DNA from: Rhizohabitans arisaemae
GTDB lineage: Bacteria > Actinomycetota > Actinomycetes > Streptosporangiales > Streptosporangiaceae
Assembly: GCF_025996515.1 (NCBI RefSeq)
Contig: NZ_BLRH01000021.1
Coordinates: forward strand, 366,690 to 430,689
DNA length: 64,000 nt
Direction of reading: 5' to 3'
In this document: positions 51,777-59,785 of the stretch, piece after piece
Layout: each line of letters starts with the position of its first letter
Numbering within the stretch: position 1 is the stretch's first letter
Notes under the pieces: generated by a model
What the model was told of the DNA's origin: nothing
Database searches by the model: none
The model's input: the letters and a program-made list of their open reading frames with translations, nothing else
Program-made: the position numbers and the translations under genes

Positions 51777-51839
51777 AACCCCCACCCTGCCACCGCCCAC
51801 CGACAATTCCCGACCCGAATCAGCACCCCAACAAACCAC

Positions 51840-52971
51840 TTACCAAAACGCCAGCCATATAACTATCCAAAACCAACCAAGCCAGACAGAGTGCCATACA
51901 TCATCTGCCGGATCAATGCTTAGCCCTCGCTATCATTCGCACGGAGGCGCGTTTTGTTAGGTCATGCTTTTCCCTGCGTAGAATCGGATGAGGAGAGGAG
52001 GTCGTAGTGAAATCTCTGCTCAGTAAATCCAGGTTGTCGGTGGCGGACTCCAAAATCTGCTGTGTCTGGTGTCGCCCTTGAGCGGGGCTGGCACAAAGCA
52101 GATCTATCTTTAAGGTGGAGACCGCCAAAACGAGACAGTCTTTTCGTGTGACGTCCACGTAATGTGCGCTCGAACGCCATCATGTTCGTTCAGGTTACGC
52201 AATACTCAACACCACACAGGCCGTTGGACTCGGCCGACATCAACGTTCCTGCCATGGTCTACACCATGGATCGCCACGGATCCGGATCTTCCGCGTCTGC
52301 TTCGTCGGCCACTGCTCGGGCGTCACACGGTTGTCCGCGGCTATGGCCTTGTTCTCATGCCAACTCGATCTTCGCTTCCCGGAAGATCGCGCGATGGTGT
52401 CACCACTTCCCGGCACCATGCCTCCGATCAGTCGACCTCGTACACCACCTGCTCCGAACCGCGAGGTTTGCAGCCCGGGGATCTCGGACGGACCGGCAGT
52501 CGGCGGAGGAGAACATCACCGGCTTCATCTGGTGGAGTGTCACCCGGCTCACCACACACCGAGACGAGGAAGTTCTCGCCCACGCGACCTGGCCTCCAAG
52601 CTCATCGCCCTCCTGGCCGAGCCACCCCTCTCACAGCCGATCCACCTCAGCCTATGATCGGCTGGGCCCCGGGCCACGAGACCGGGCGTCCTGCATACCC
52701 TGGCTTGGGCAACGAGCTTTCGATACAGCCGCAGCGGCGCCAAACCCGGCGCAGCCCGTACCGAACGATGTATTCCACGACCTTTGACAGGCTCGTGGGT
52801 ACCGGCCGTCATTCTGGCGCTCCGTTTCCGTGGACGCAGCCGCGGATTCACCATTTCGCTGCCGACTACACACGAAGAGGGTGCGCATGCACGTTCCCTG
52901 GGTCGTGGTGCGACGGTCGGCGTTCCCCTCCCCGGAGTTGGCCTTGATCTCGCTTGGCCACGACGCCCTTT
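51840..52971. other. Gene-poor region with decayed coding sequence
   Basis: About 1.1 kb. 51840-52200 is less GC-rich than the rest. All frames are short or compositionally odd; stretches such as LASKLIALLAEPPLSQP (52600-52650) and EENITGFIWWSV hint at former genes in shifting frames. Contains the dispersed element at 52745-52762. I can identify no gene here. Confidence 0.4.
52745..52762 (-). repeat. Dispersed 18-bp element
   Basis: CCCGGCGCAGCCCGTACC, the exact complement of GGTACGGGCTGCGCCGGG at 6404-6421 and 56533-56550. Confidence 0.75.
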
Positions 52972-53466
52972 CTAGGAGTGATTCCAGAGTAATTGAACGG
53001 CGGAGGACACCAGGGCCACCAGGACGGCGGAAGACCAGTACAGTCGCCGTGACGGTGGAGAAAAGCGGAGAACAGCGAAGTTCAATGCTGCCGTTATCGC
53101 GGCAAAGACGACAACGAGCGGAATCCCGATAAGCAGCGCTCCGGAGTAGCCGTCACGAAACGGTATTCCCCACGGTGCAATACCTAGCCCCGCTAGCCAG
53201 TCGCGAGCCACAAAATAGGGGTAGAACAGGGCAAGTTGGCCGAGAAAGCCGAGTGTGGAATTCAGGAAGAGAGACAACAGGTAGGCGGCGTACGAGGGCA
53301 GTCGGCGGTTGTTTCCCTTTCCATCCTGCCCGCTCTTTCTCATCCAGAGACTCCTTGCAGCGCTTTTGTATTCTTCGAGGTTGCGGTAGATAGGAAGAGT
53401 TTCATGCCCGCGCACTTCGGCCGTGTCGCCTGACTCGTCATAGCGCTCAAGGATCGGTTCTGCCAC
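52972..53466 (-). CDS. Three-span membrane protein
   Basis: 164 residues from GTG 53466. Hydrophilic N-terminal 55 residues, then three hydrophobic segments: YLLSLFLNSTLGFLGQLALF, GALLIGIPLVVVFAAITAAL and SAVLVALVSSAVQLL. GC content is lower than its neighbours. No family recognised. Confidence 0.65.
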   Translation of the reverse strand: MAEPILERYDESGDTAEVRGHETLPIYRNLEEYKSAARSLWMRKSGQDGKGNNRRLPSYAAYLLSLFLNSTLGFLGQLALFYPYFVARDWLAGLGIAPWGIPFRDGYSGALLIGIPLVVVFAAITAALNFAVLRFSPPSRRLYWSSAVLVALVSSAVQLLWNHS

Positions 53467-53528
53467 GTAGTGATCAATGCCGCATTGTGGAACCCAGGGG
53501 TGCCGTCCCGCGGCTTTCGCGGCATCTC

Positions 53529-54602
53529 TCAGGGCTGATCCGGCCGGTCGGAATCCGGTTGTGAACCTCCTCGAACATGTTCCGCATCGCCGCGCGGAAG
53601 ACTTCGGCCTGGGGGGGACCGATCAACGCGGTGTGCTCGAACACTCCCGGCGAAGGCGTCGAGACCGGTGAGGTCGGCCGACAGTTCCCACAGGCGTGCG
53701 GCCTGGACCGGATCGGTGGCCCAGGCGCTGACCCCGCCGCCCAGAACGGCGCCGGGCGCGGCCGGCTCGGCGATGTCGCAGTCTTCGCAGTACAGGCCGC
53801 CGATACCCGTCAAGCGCGGGGAGGTCGCGGCCCACACCTGTGTCGCCGCCCCCTGCTCGGGGGTCTTCCATCCGCTGTTGGTCGGGCTGTTGTCGATCGT
53901 CACCGTCAGGTCGGCCAGCTCTTGCGGGGACATGTGCCGGCCCAGCGCGGTCTTGATGGTGCCGGGGTGCAGCGAGAAGGCCCGGACTCCGGCGGTGCGG
54001 CCCAGCGCGTCCAGATGTGTCGCGAACAGGGCATTGGCTGTTTTGGCCTGTCCGTAGGCCTGCCATTTGTCGTAGCCGCGCGTGAAATGTACGTCGTCCC
54101 AGCGGATGCCCGAGAGCTGGTGGCCGTTGGAAGAGACCGACACCACCCGTGCGCCTCCTGCTTGGATCGCCGGCCAGAGGCGGTTGACCAGGGCGTAGTG
54201 GCCAAGGTGGTTGACGGCGAACTGGCTCTCCCAGCCCGGGCCGACGCGGGCTTCCGGGGCGGCCATGATCCCGGCGTTGTTGATCAGCAGGTCGATGTGG
54301 CGGCGGGAGGCGAGGAAGCGCTCGGCGAACGATCGCACACTGTCCAGGTCGGCCAGATCCAGCTCTTCCACTTCGACGTTGTCGATCCCGGCGACCGCCT
54401 CCTGTGCGGCCGTGGGGCGGCGGGCCGGAACGAGGACGTGTGCTCCCGCGCCCGCGAGGGCTCGGGTGGTCGCCAGGCCCAGACCCGAAGATCCCCCCGT
54501 GACCACCGCCAGCCGTCCCGAAAGGTCGATGCCCGCCAGGACATCGTCGGTGGTGCTGTGCGGCCCGAACCCTGATCCGATCTTGTGCTGCTGGGTGGTC
54601 AT
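53529..54602 (-). CDS. Short-chain dehydrogenase with an out-of-frame TetR-derived tail
   Basis: 357 residues. Cofactor motif VVTGGSSGLGLATT, NNAGIMAAPE, catalytic Ser in VVSVSSNGHQLSG and YGQAK. An extended SDR like retinol-dehydrogenase/WW-oxidoreductase types. The natural protein should end soon after LTGLDAF; the final 38 residues are read out of frame from a 111-bp copy of the neighbouring TetR gene's 3' end. ATG overlaps the DUF2306 gene stop. Confidence 0.85.
   Translation of the reverse strand: MTTQQHKIGSGFGPHSTTDDVLAGIDLSGRLAVVTGGSSGLGLATTRALAGAGAHVLVPARRPTAAQEAVAGIDNVEVEELDLADLDSVRSFAERFLASRRHIDLLINNAGIMAAPEARVGPGWESQFAVNHLGHYALVNRLWPAIQAGGARVVSVSSNGHQLSGIRWDDVHFTRGYDKWQAYGQAKTANALFATHLDALGRTAGVRAFSLHPGTIKTALGRHMSPQELADLTVTIDNSPTNSGWKTPEQGAATQVWAATSPRLTGIGGLYCEDCDIAEPAAPGAVLGGGVSAWATDPVQAARLWELSADLTGLDAFAGSVRAHRVDRSPPGRSLPRGDAEHVRGGSQPDSDRPDQP
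53534..53644 (-). repeat. Inverted 111-bp duplicate of the TetR gene 3' end
   Basis: The complement of 53534-53644 aligns without gaps to 56179-56289 with 9 mismatches. In the TetR frame it encodes AEVFRAAMRNMFEEVH, so it was once coding for a second TetR relative. Confidence 0.92.
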
Positions 54603-55300
54603 AGCTGTCCTTTCTGAGGAGAGGGGGCAGACTCAGGCCGACGGTTGCGGGCGAGGGGCTTGAGCGTGCGCTGGACGATGAACCATTCGGCGGCGCCGGC
54701 GCTGACGAGGATCGATGCCCACGTCGATGTGGTGTAGACGTCGTCGAAGGTCAGCCACTCGTACCGCGATCGGGCCGCCAGTCCGAGTATGAGGAAGCCG
54801 CGCAGCAGCACGGCCGCGAAGGAGAGCGCGTAGTTGCGGATCATCCAGATGCGGTGGAGTTGGATCTGCCCTCGCCGGATCGCCCGGTATGCCTGGGCCA
54901 GCGAGTACAGCCAGGCGGCTGTCAGCAGGTAGAAGGCGACTTGCACGGAGATTCCGTCGACGGAGAATGTGGCCGCCAGGATGGCCGCCACCGACGCGAT
55001 CACGACGCTGACCATGTAGACGCGGCCTACCACCCGGTGCAGCTTGCCGTACCTGTTCCGCAGCGCCGGGACGAACTGGAGTGGTCCGAGCAGAAGTAGG
55101 AGGCTCGCGGGCAGAGCGTGGATCGTGATGGAGAGATAATGGAGGGCCACGTCCGGGTTGATGGGAATCTTGCTTTGCGTCGGGTCGCCGGTCAGGTAGG
55201 CGGGGACGCTGTACAAGGCGATGCCGGCCGCCGACACGGCGAGCGCCGCCCAGGCGCCCCACCAAACGTGACGAGTTGACAGGAATCTGGATGTTTTCAT
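54599..55300 (-). CDS. DUF2306-type membrane protein
   Basis: 233 residues from ATG 55300 (GGGAG upstream). About 6-7 membrane segments; conserved-looking YGKLHRVVGRVYM and GQIQLHRIWMIRNYALS with membrane-embedded His and Arg. Family function unknown. First gene of a two-gene operon with the SDR, divergent from a TetR gene. Confidence 0.8.
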   Translation of the reverse strand: MKTSRFLSTRHVWWGAWAALAVSAAGIALYSVPAYLTGDPTQSKIPINPDVALHYLSITIHALPASLLLLLGPLQFVPALRNRYGKLHRVVGRVYMVSVVIASVAAILAATFSVDGISVQVAFYLLTAAWLYSLAQAYRAIRRGQIQLHRIWMIRNYALSFAAVLLRGFLILGLAARSRYEWLTFDDVYTTSTWASILVSAGAAEWFIVQRTLKPLARNRRPESAPSPQKGQL

Positions 55301-55516
55301 GGCGGCTCCCTGGGGCTGCGCTGGTACGGGGACGTTGAAGCTCCTGCTCGTCGGGGAACCGGCGCGGTGCGCCGCGAATGTGGTTCGCCCGGTGACAGGC
55401 ATGTGGGCTCGGTCTGAGACGAGATGCGGTGTCGCATTCCTCGTCGTCGTTGATCACGTTAGTCAGGGAGAAGAAAGCTTGGCAGTGTTAAGTTTCCCGA
55501 GCAGGGTGCACTTTTT

Positions 55517-55529
55517 TTGATGTCATCAA
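55517..55529. promoter_or_regulatory. Palindrome in the divergent TetR/DUF2306 promoter region
   Basis: TTGATGTCATCAA, a perfect 6-1-6 palindrome 22 bases before the TetR ATG. A likely autoregulatory site. Confidence 0.55.
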
Positions 55530-55551
55530 GGAATCGGCGTACGGTCACTGC

Positions 55552-56334
55552 ATGACCTCCGACGAATCCGCAACCGGCACGCCATCCCTGCGACGGCGGC
55601 GTCGGGCCGTCGCCGTCGGCGAGATCCTGACTGCCGCCGAGTGCCACATCGTCGAACACGGGCCCGCCGCCCTGTCCCTGCGAGCGGTCGCCCGGAGTCT
55701 CGCAATGACCGTGCAGGCGCTCTACCACTACTTTCCGAGCCGGGACCACCTCGTCACGGCGCTCGTCACCAAGGCCTACGACGACCTCGCCGACGCCGTG
55801 CAAGCCGCCGTCGACAGCGCGCCGGACGACACGGTCGTGCCGCGACTGGTGCTGGCGGCCGAGGGCTACCGGGGATGGGCCAACGCCAATCCCGAGCGAT
55901 TCCAGCTCATCTACGGAACGCCGCTGCGGCACTACGAAGCACCCGTCGAGGGCCCCACCACCCAGGCGCTCCGTCGGATGAGCGCGATCTTTCGGCACGA
56001 ACTGTTCGGTGAGTTCTCCACAGCGCAACTGGCCGCGGCCGACACCCCGGAACTCTCGTCGTCGCTCCAAGCACATCTGGAACACCTGCCACCGGACGCC
56101 CTCGGATCTTTGCCGCCACCCGCGGCGTCCCTCTTCCTGAGCGCATGGGGGCATATGCACGGCCTCGTGGTCCTGGAAGTGTTCGGGCACACCGCGTTCA
56201 TCGGTGCACACCAGGCCGAAGTCTTCCGCGCGGCGATGCGGAACATGCTCGAGGACGTGCACAGCCGGATTCCGACCGGCCGGATCAGCGGTGAGGCGTG
56301 GTGTGAAAGCCGCGGAACGGCACCCCCGATCTGA
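55552..56334 (+). CDS. TetR-family regulator with WHG-type C-terminal domain
   Basis: 260 residues. Helix-turn-helix LSLRAVARSLAMTVQALYHYFPSRDHL. C-terminal domain has RGWANANPERFQLIYGTP and FLSAWGHMHGLVVLEVFGH, the WHG/TetR_C_13 signature. Divergent from the DUF2306-SDR operon it probably controls. The last 111 bases before GEAWCES are duplicated in inverse orientation at 53534-53644. Confidence 0.9.
   Translation: MTSDESATGTPSLRRRRRAVAVGEILTAAECHIVEHGPAALSLRAVARSLAMTVQALYHYFPSRDHLVTALVTKAYDDLADAVQAAVDSAPDDTVVPRLVLAAEGYRGWANANPERFQLIYGTPLRHYEAPVEGPTTQALRRMSAIFRHELFGEFSTAQLAAADTPELSSSLQAHLEHLPPDALGSLPPPAASLFLSAWGHMHGLVVLEVFGHTAFIGAHQAEVFRAAMRNMLEDVHSRIPTGRISGEAWCESRGTAPPI
56179..56289 (+). 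repeat. Original copy of the 111-bp inverted duplicate
   Basis: In-frame part of the TetR gene (VFGHTAFIG to RIS). Partner of 53534-53644. Confidence 0.92.
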
Positions 56335-56701
56335 GGTCTACGGTGTCCGATGCTTCGTGGCCGTTACATGTGAGAACCGTGGCGGTTCCTCCCAGTCGAC
56401 GCCTCTCCGGAGATACTCCACCTGACCTGGGAAGACGTTGCCGTTCGGTGTTGGCGACGCGGTCCTTGACGGCACCTCTCATAGGGCCGCACCTGTGGCC
56501 GGTACCGGCTGGCTCTCAAAGATCGATACTCCGGTACGGGCTGCGCCGGGCTGATGTCGGCTACGGCTGTACCGGATGTCCGGTCTCATGGTCCAAGGCG
56601 TGCCACGGTCTGCGGGAGCCGGTCCGGTGGTTGATCAGAGGTCGGGGCGGATCGGCTGAGAGGGGAGTGGTTGGGCGTACCGCAGGCGCGGTGGGTACCG
56701 G
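56335..56701. other. Intergenic with a dispersed element
   Basis: About 370 bases without a convincing gene. Holds GGTACGGGCTGCGCCGGG at 56533-56550, shared with 6404-6421 and 52745-52762. Confidence 0.5.
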
Positions 56702-57127
56702 TCAGTCCGCCTCATCCTGGGCGGCTTCATGCAGCTTTCCGGTGGCGATGTAGTCGACTGCGACATGGTAGAAACCAGAGATCGAGTCACCTGCTTCCAC
56801 CCCGTTGTGAAATTGCTTGTGCACTTTCGTCATGGGGAAAACCATGTCGCCGTTGGGCAGGAGCACGCCCAGCCTGTCATCGTCGTCCGGCCTGTGCCAG
56901 CCGCCTCCCGCGGCGGCGATGACGCATGCACCGAGGAACGAGCCGAGCACGCTTGCCAGGACACTGGAATTCTTCAGGTCGAAGTCCGGGGCGGCACGCA
57001 GGCGCTCGATGTAGCCCTCGATCCATTCGACGGACTCCCGGTTGAGGCCGAAGTCCACATCACTCAAGGGTCCGATCCGGTCGATGACAAGGCTGACGTT
57101 CGCCTCGATCTTCTGTAGTTCGTCCAC
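56702..57127 (-). CDS. DUF3806-like protein
   Basis: 141 residues from GTG 57127 (VDELQKIEANV). Has FGLNRESVEWIEGYIERLR, then GSFLGACVIAAAGGGWHRP, DDRLGVLLPNGDMVFPMTKV and GDSISGFYHVA. This order matches small DUF3806-type proteins of unknown function. The upstream frame is Arg-rich and not credible. Confidence 0.65.
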   Translation of the reverse strand: MDELQKIEANVSLVIDRIGPLSDVDFGLNRESVEWIEGYIERLRAAPDFDLKNSSVLASVLGSFLGACVIAAAGGGWHRPDDDDRLGVLLPNGDMVFPMTKVHKQFHNGVEAGDSISGFYHVAVDYIATGKLHEAAQDEAD

Positions 57128-57210
57128 CCGAGGATGGTGGCATCGGCCGCGAATCCGATCAATCGGATTCCGTCCGAGAGTGCTTACGGGAAACACGCGT
57201 CGGCGCGGAT

Positions 57211-57260
57211 GCCTGCGGCCGTACCGGACGTCCGGCACCTGAGCCGCCGCAGGCCGTACC
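57211..57260 (-). terminator. Inverted repeat after the enolase-family gene
   Basis: GCCTGCGGC (57211-57219) and GCCGCAGGC (57246-57254), each followed by CGTACCGG. The second arm extends into the 15-mer also found at 26353-26367. Lies 8 bases beyond the end of the dehydratase-like gene. Confidence 0.5.
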
Positions 57261-57267
57261 GGATGAA

Positions 57268-58470
57268 TCAGGAAATAGGCAGCGTGAAGGTGATGCCGAG
57301 GCCGGGGCGGTCCGGGTCGAGGGAGATGTGGCCGTCGACGGCGTCGGGTTCGTCGGGGAAGAGGGAGAAGAAAAGTTCGTCCTCGTCGGGGGCGGTGCCG
57401 GCGGGTGGGCGGAGGAAGTGCTCGGCCATCGGGGCGATGGTGTGCGACATGACCAGGTGGTAGTTGTGCGCCTGCCCGGCGTGCGGGATGACCGGGATGT
57501 CGTAGGCGGCGGCGAGGGCGCAGATCTTGCGGGCCTCGGTGAGGCCGCCGACCCGGTTGACGTCGGGCTGGGCGATGTCGACGGCGCGGCGTTCGAACAG
57601 GTCGCGGAAGCCGTACCGGGTGAACTCGTGCTCACCCCCGGAGATCGGGGTGTTCACCGCGCGGCGGATTTCGGCGTAGCCGGGGATGTTGTCGGGGATG
57701 ACCGGTTCCTCCACCCAGCGGAGCCGGATGCCGTCGTCCTCGATCATGCGGATCATGCGGATGGCGTAGTCCACGTCCCAGCCCATGTACGCGTCGACCA
57801 TCTGGTCCAGGTCGGGTCCGATGGCGTCCGCCACGGTCCGGACCAAGGCGAGGTTCCTCCGCATCCCGGCCCTGCCGTCCCCCGGACCGTAGGCGAGGCG
57901 CTGCTTGACGCCGAGGAAACCGGCTTTGGCGTAGCCACGCGCCTCCTCGGCGAGCGCGTCGAGGTCCTCCGTCGCGTACAGGCGGCTGGCGTAGACGGGG
58001 ATGCGTTCCCGGGTGCGTCCCCCGAGCAGGTCGTAGACGGGGCGGCCCAGCTGGTGGCCGAGCAGGTCCCACAGCGCGATGTCGACGGCGCTGATCGCCT
58101 CCAGGACCAGGCCTTTGCGGCCGATGTTGAGGGTGCCCCGGTACATCCGCTCCCAGTGGAGTTCCACGTCGCAGGGGCGCCCGCCCACCACGATGGGGGC
58201 GAGCAGGTCCTCGATGACGGCCACGGCGGCGCGGGTGCCGAACCCGACGGTCCCGACCCCGCACCGGCCGTCGGCGTCCCACACCCGGACCACCACGGCC
58301 CAGGTCTTGGACGGCGGCAGCCCGGCCAGGGATTCGCCGCGGTCGCCGGGGCCGGTCTCCTCGGGCCACAGATGGGTCACCGGGGTGATGATCGGGCGGC
58401 CTTTGCCTTTGGCGGGCGGCGTGCCCGGCGGGGGGATCTCAATGGTTTCCACGCGTTCGACACGGCTCAC
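57268..58470 (-). CDS. Enolase-superfamily sugar-acid dehydratase, L-rhamnonate dehydratase-like
   Basis: 400 residues. Metal ligands appear as Asp in MVDAYMGWDV, Glu in RWVEEPVIPD and Glu in SGGEHEFTRYGF; catalytic His in IPHAGQAHNYH. The block KQRLAYGPGDGRAGM and SGGEHEFTRYG closely follows the rhamnonate dehydratase subgroup. That enzyme removes water from L-rhamnonate to 2-keto-3-deoxy-L-rhamnonate. The stop of the hydrolase gene overlaps its start (ATGA). Related sugar acids are possible substrates. Confidence 0.8.
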   Translation of the reverse strand: MSRVERVETIEIPPPGTPPAKGKGRPIITPVTHLWPEETGPGDRGESLAGLPPSKTWAVVVRVWDADGRCGVGTVGFGTRAAVAVIEDLLAPIVVGGRPCDVELHWERMYRGTLNIGRKGLVLEAISAVDIALWDLLGHQLGRPVYDLLGGRTRERIPVYASRLYATEDLDALAEEARGYAKAGFLGVKQRLAYGPGDGRAGMRRNLALVRTVADAIGPDLDQMVDAYMGWDVDYAIRMIRMIEDDGIRLRWVEEPVIPDNIPGYAEIRRAVNTPISGGEHEFTRYGFRDLFERRAVDIAQPDVNRVGGLTEARKICALAAAYDIPVIPHAGQAHNYHLVMSHTIAPMAEHFLRPPAGTAPDEDELFFSLFPDEPDAVDGHISLDPDRPGLGITFTLPIS

Positions 58471-59741
58471 CGCACACCGTCCAGATCGAGGTCGAGGGTA
58501 CGGCGTTCCGGGGGCAGCGCGCCGTACAGTTCTTGGAATCGGGCTTCGTGCTCAGGGGATTCGGCCCGGTAGGTCCGCAGTCCACGTAGGACGTCGGCGC
58601 GCTCGACCTCGGGGGAGTCCAGGTGCGTGTAGCCGTCGGCGAGCCACTCCCGCCCGTCGTACCGGCTCAGCAGGATGTCGAGTTTGGCCGCGGTGAGCTG
58701 CTCCACGCCGAGCGGCGCGGCGAGCCGCCGCCGGTGGAACGACTCGGGGTCGACGACCACCGACGCCCGGGTGTGGTAGACCCACGGCAGCGGGCCGCCC
58801 TCGTCGACGATCGCGACGGTCCACGCCGGGTCGTCGGCGCGCGGGGGCAGGCTGATCGGCGTGGCCGGCGGGATCACGCCTTCGGCGACCCGATCGAGGA
58901 GGGGTACGTCCGGAGGCGGCGCCAGCTCGACCACCTCCGCGGCGTCCAGCGCGTCCAGCAGCGCCCGCGGCCCGTCCGCGTACGGGATGATCAGGTCGGC
59001 GGTGCTGAACACGGCGAGCGCCGGCGCGGTGATCGAAGACAGGTGCGCGACAGGGGAGTGCCGCAGCCACGTGAGCCGGTCGGGCCCGTACTCCTCGGCC
59101 AGGAGCCGCTCGAACGGCAGCACCAGCTCGGTCAGGGCGGGCGCCGGCACCCCGTCCAGCAGGCCGTCGGCGTGGGCCCGTGCGTGCTCTCCGAGGTGCG
59201 GCAGGCTGACGAGGGGGGCGAGGGCGCTCACCCCGGCGAGCGGAAACGCACCGGTGGCCAGCATCAGCGCCATGTAGCCGCCCGCGCTGGGCCCGGTGAT
59301 CAGCACCCGCCGGTCGTCCACGAACGGCAGGTCCCGGACCAGGTGCAGCAGCGCAAGGTCCAGGTTCGGCCCGCGGACCAGCGGGTTCTCCTCCGGCGCC
59401 TCCCCGGTTGAGGCAGGGGTGGCCAGGGCCCGCCCCTGGGCGAGGTGGGGTAGCGCGGCGGCCAGCGGCAGCTCGTACCCGGCGTGGTAGACCAGCGGCA
59501 CCTTGGCCGTCGGATCGTCCCGCAGCAGTTCGGGCAGGTAGATATGGCCCTGGCTCTCGTGTCTGTCGCCCCGGTGGTCACGCCAGGTGAACCGCGCGGT
59601 CACCATGGCGGCAGGCGTTGTCGCATCGTCGGTATCCACCGGCACGGCGGCGCTCACCCATCTCACGAGGGGGAACGCTATCGGTTCGCGCCACGGCCGG
59701 AGTGTGACAGCAGTGCCGTGCCCGGCCCGTTCGTGAGACAT
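58467..59741 (-). CDS. Alpha/beta hydrolase (prolyl-oligopeptidase-like)
   Basis: 424 residues from ATG 59741 (MSHERAGHG). Nucleophile LITGPSAGGYMAL (GxSxG), later LAVFSTADLIIPYADG in the acid position. No signal peptide. Next to carbohydrate genes, so an ester or acyl-sugar substrate is plausible. Divergent from the glycoside hydrolase gene with only 43 bases between starts. Confidence 0.75.
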   Translation of the reverse strand: MSHERAGHGTAVTLRPWREPIAFPLVRWVSAAVPVDTDDATTPAAMVTARFTWRDHRGDRHESQGHIYLPELLRDDPTAKVPLVYHAGYELPLAAALPHLAQGRALATPASTGEAPEENPLVRGPNLDLALLHLVRDLPFVDDRRVLITGPSAGGYMALMLATGAFPLAGVSALAPLVSLPHLGEHARAHADGLLDGVPAPALTELVLPFERLLAEEYGPDRLTWLRHSPVAHLSSITAPALAVFSTADLIIPYADGPRALLDALDAAEVVELAPPPDVPLLDRVAEGVIPPATPISLPPRADDPAWTVAIVDEGGPLPWVYHTRASVVVDPESFHRRRLAAPLGVEQLTAAKLDILLSRYDGREWLADGYTHLDSPEVERADVLRGLRTYRAESPEHEARFQELYGALPPERRTLDLDLDGVR

Positions 59742-59747
59742 CCGTCC

Positions 59748-59785
59748 AACGTCGGCCGAACGGCCTGCGGCTAATGTCGGCCAAA
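59748..59785. promoter_or_regulatory. 13-bp direct repeat between divergent genes
   Basis: AACGTCGGCCGAA (59748-59760) and AATGTCGGCCAAA (59773-59785), start to start 25 bases. The whole divergent control region is 43 bases, so these repeats may be the regulator-binding sites for both directions. Confidence 0.45.

Noticed and set aside
49819-51960. 713-codon plus frame opposite the HNH gene
   Set aside because: Pro/Ser/Arg low complexity mirror of the repeat insertion; no independent support.
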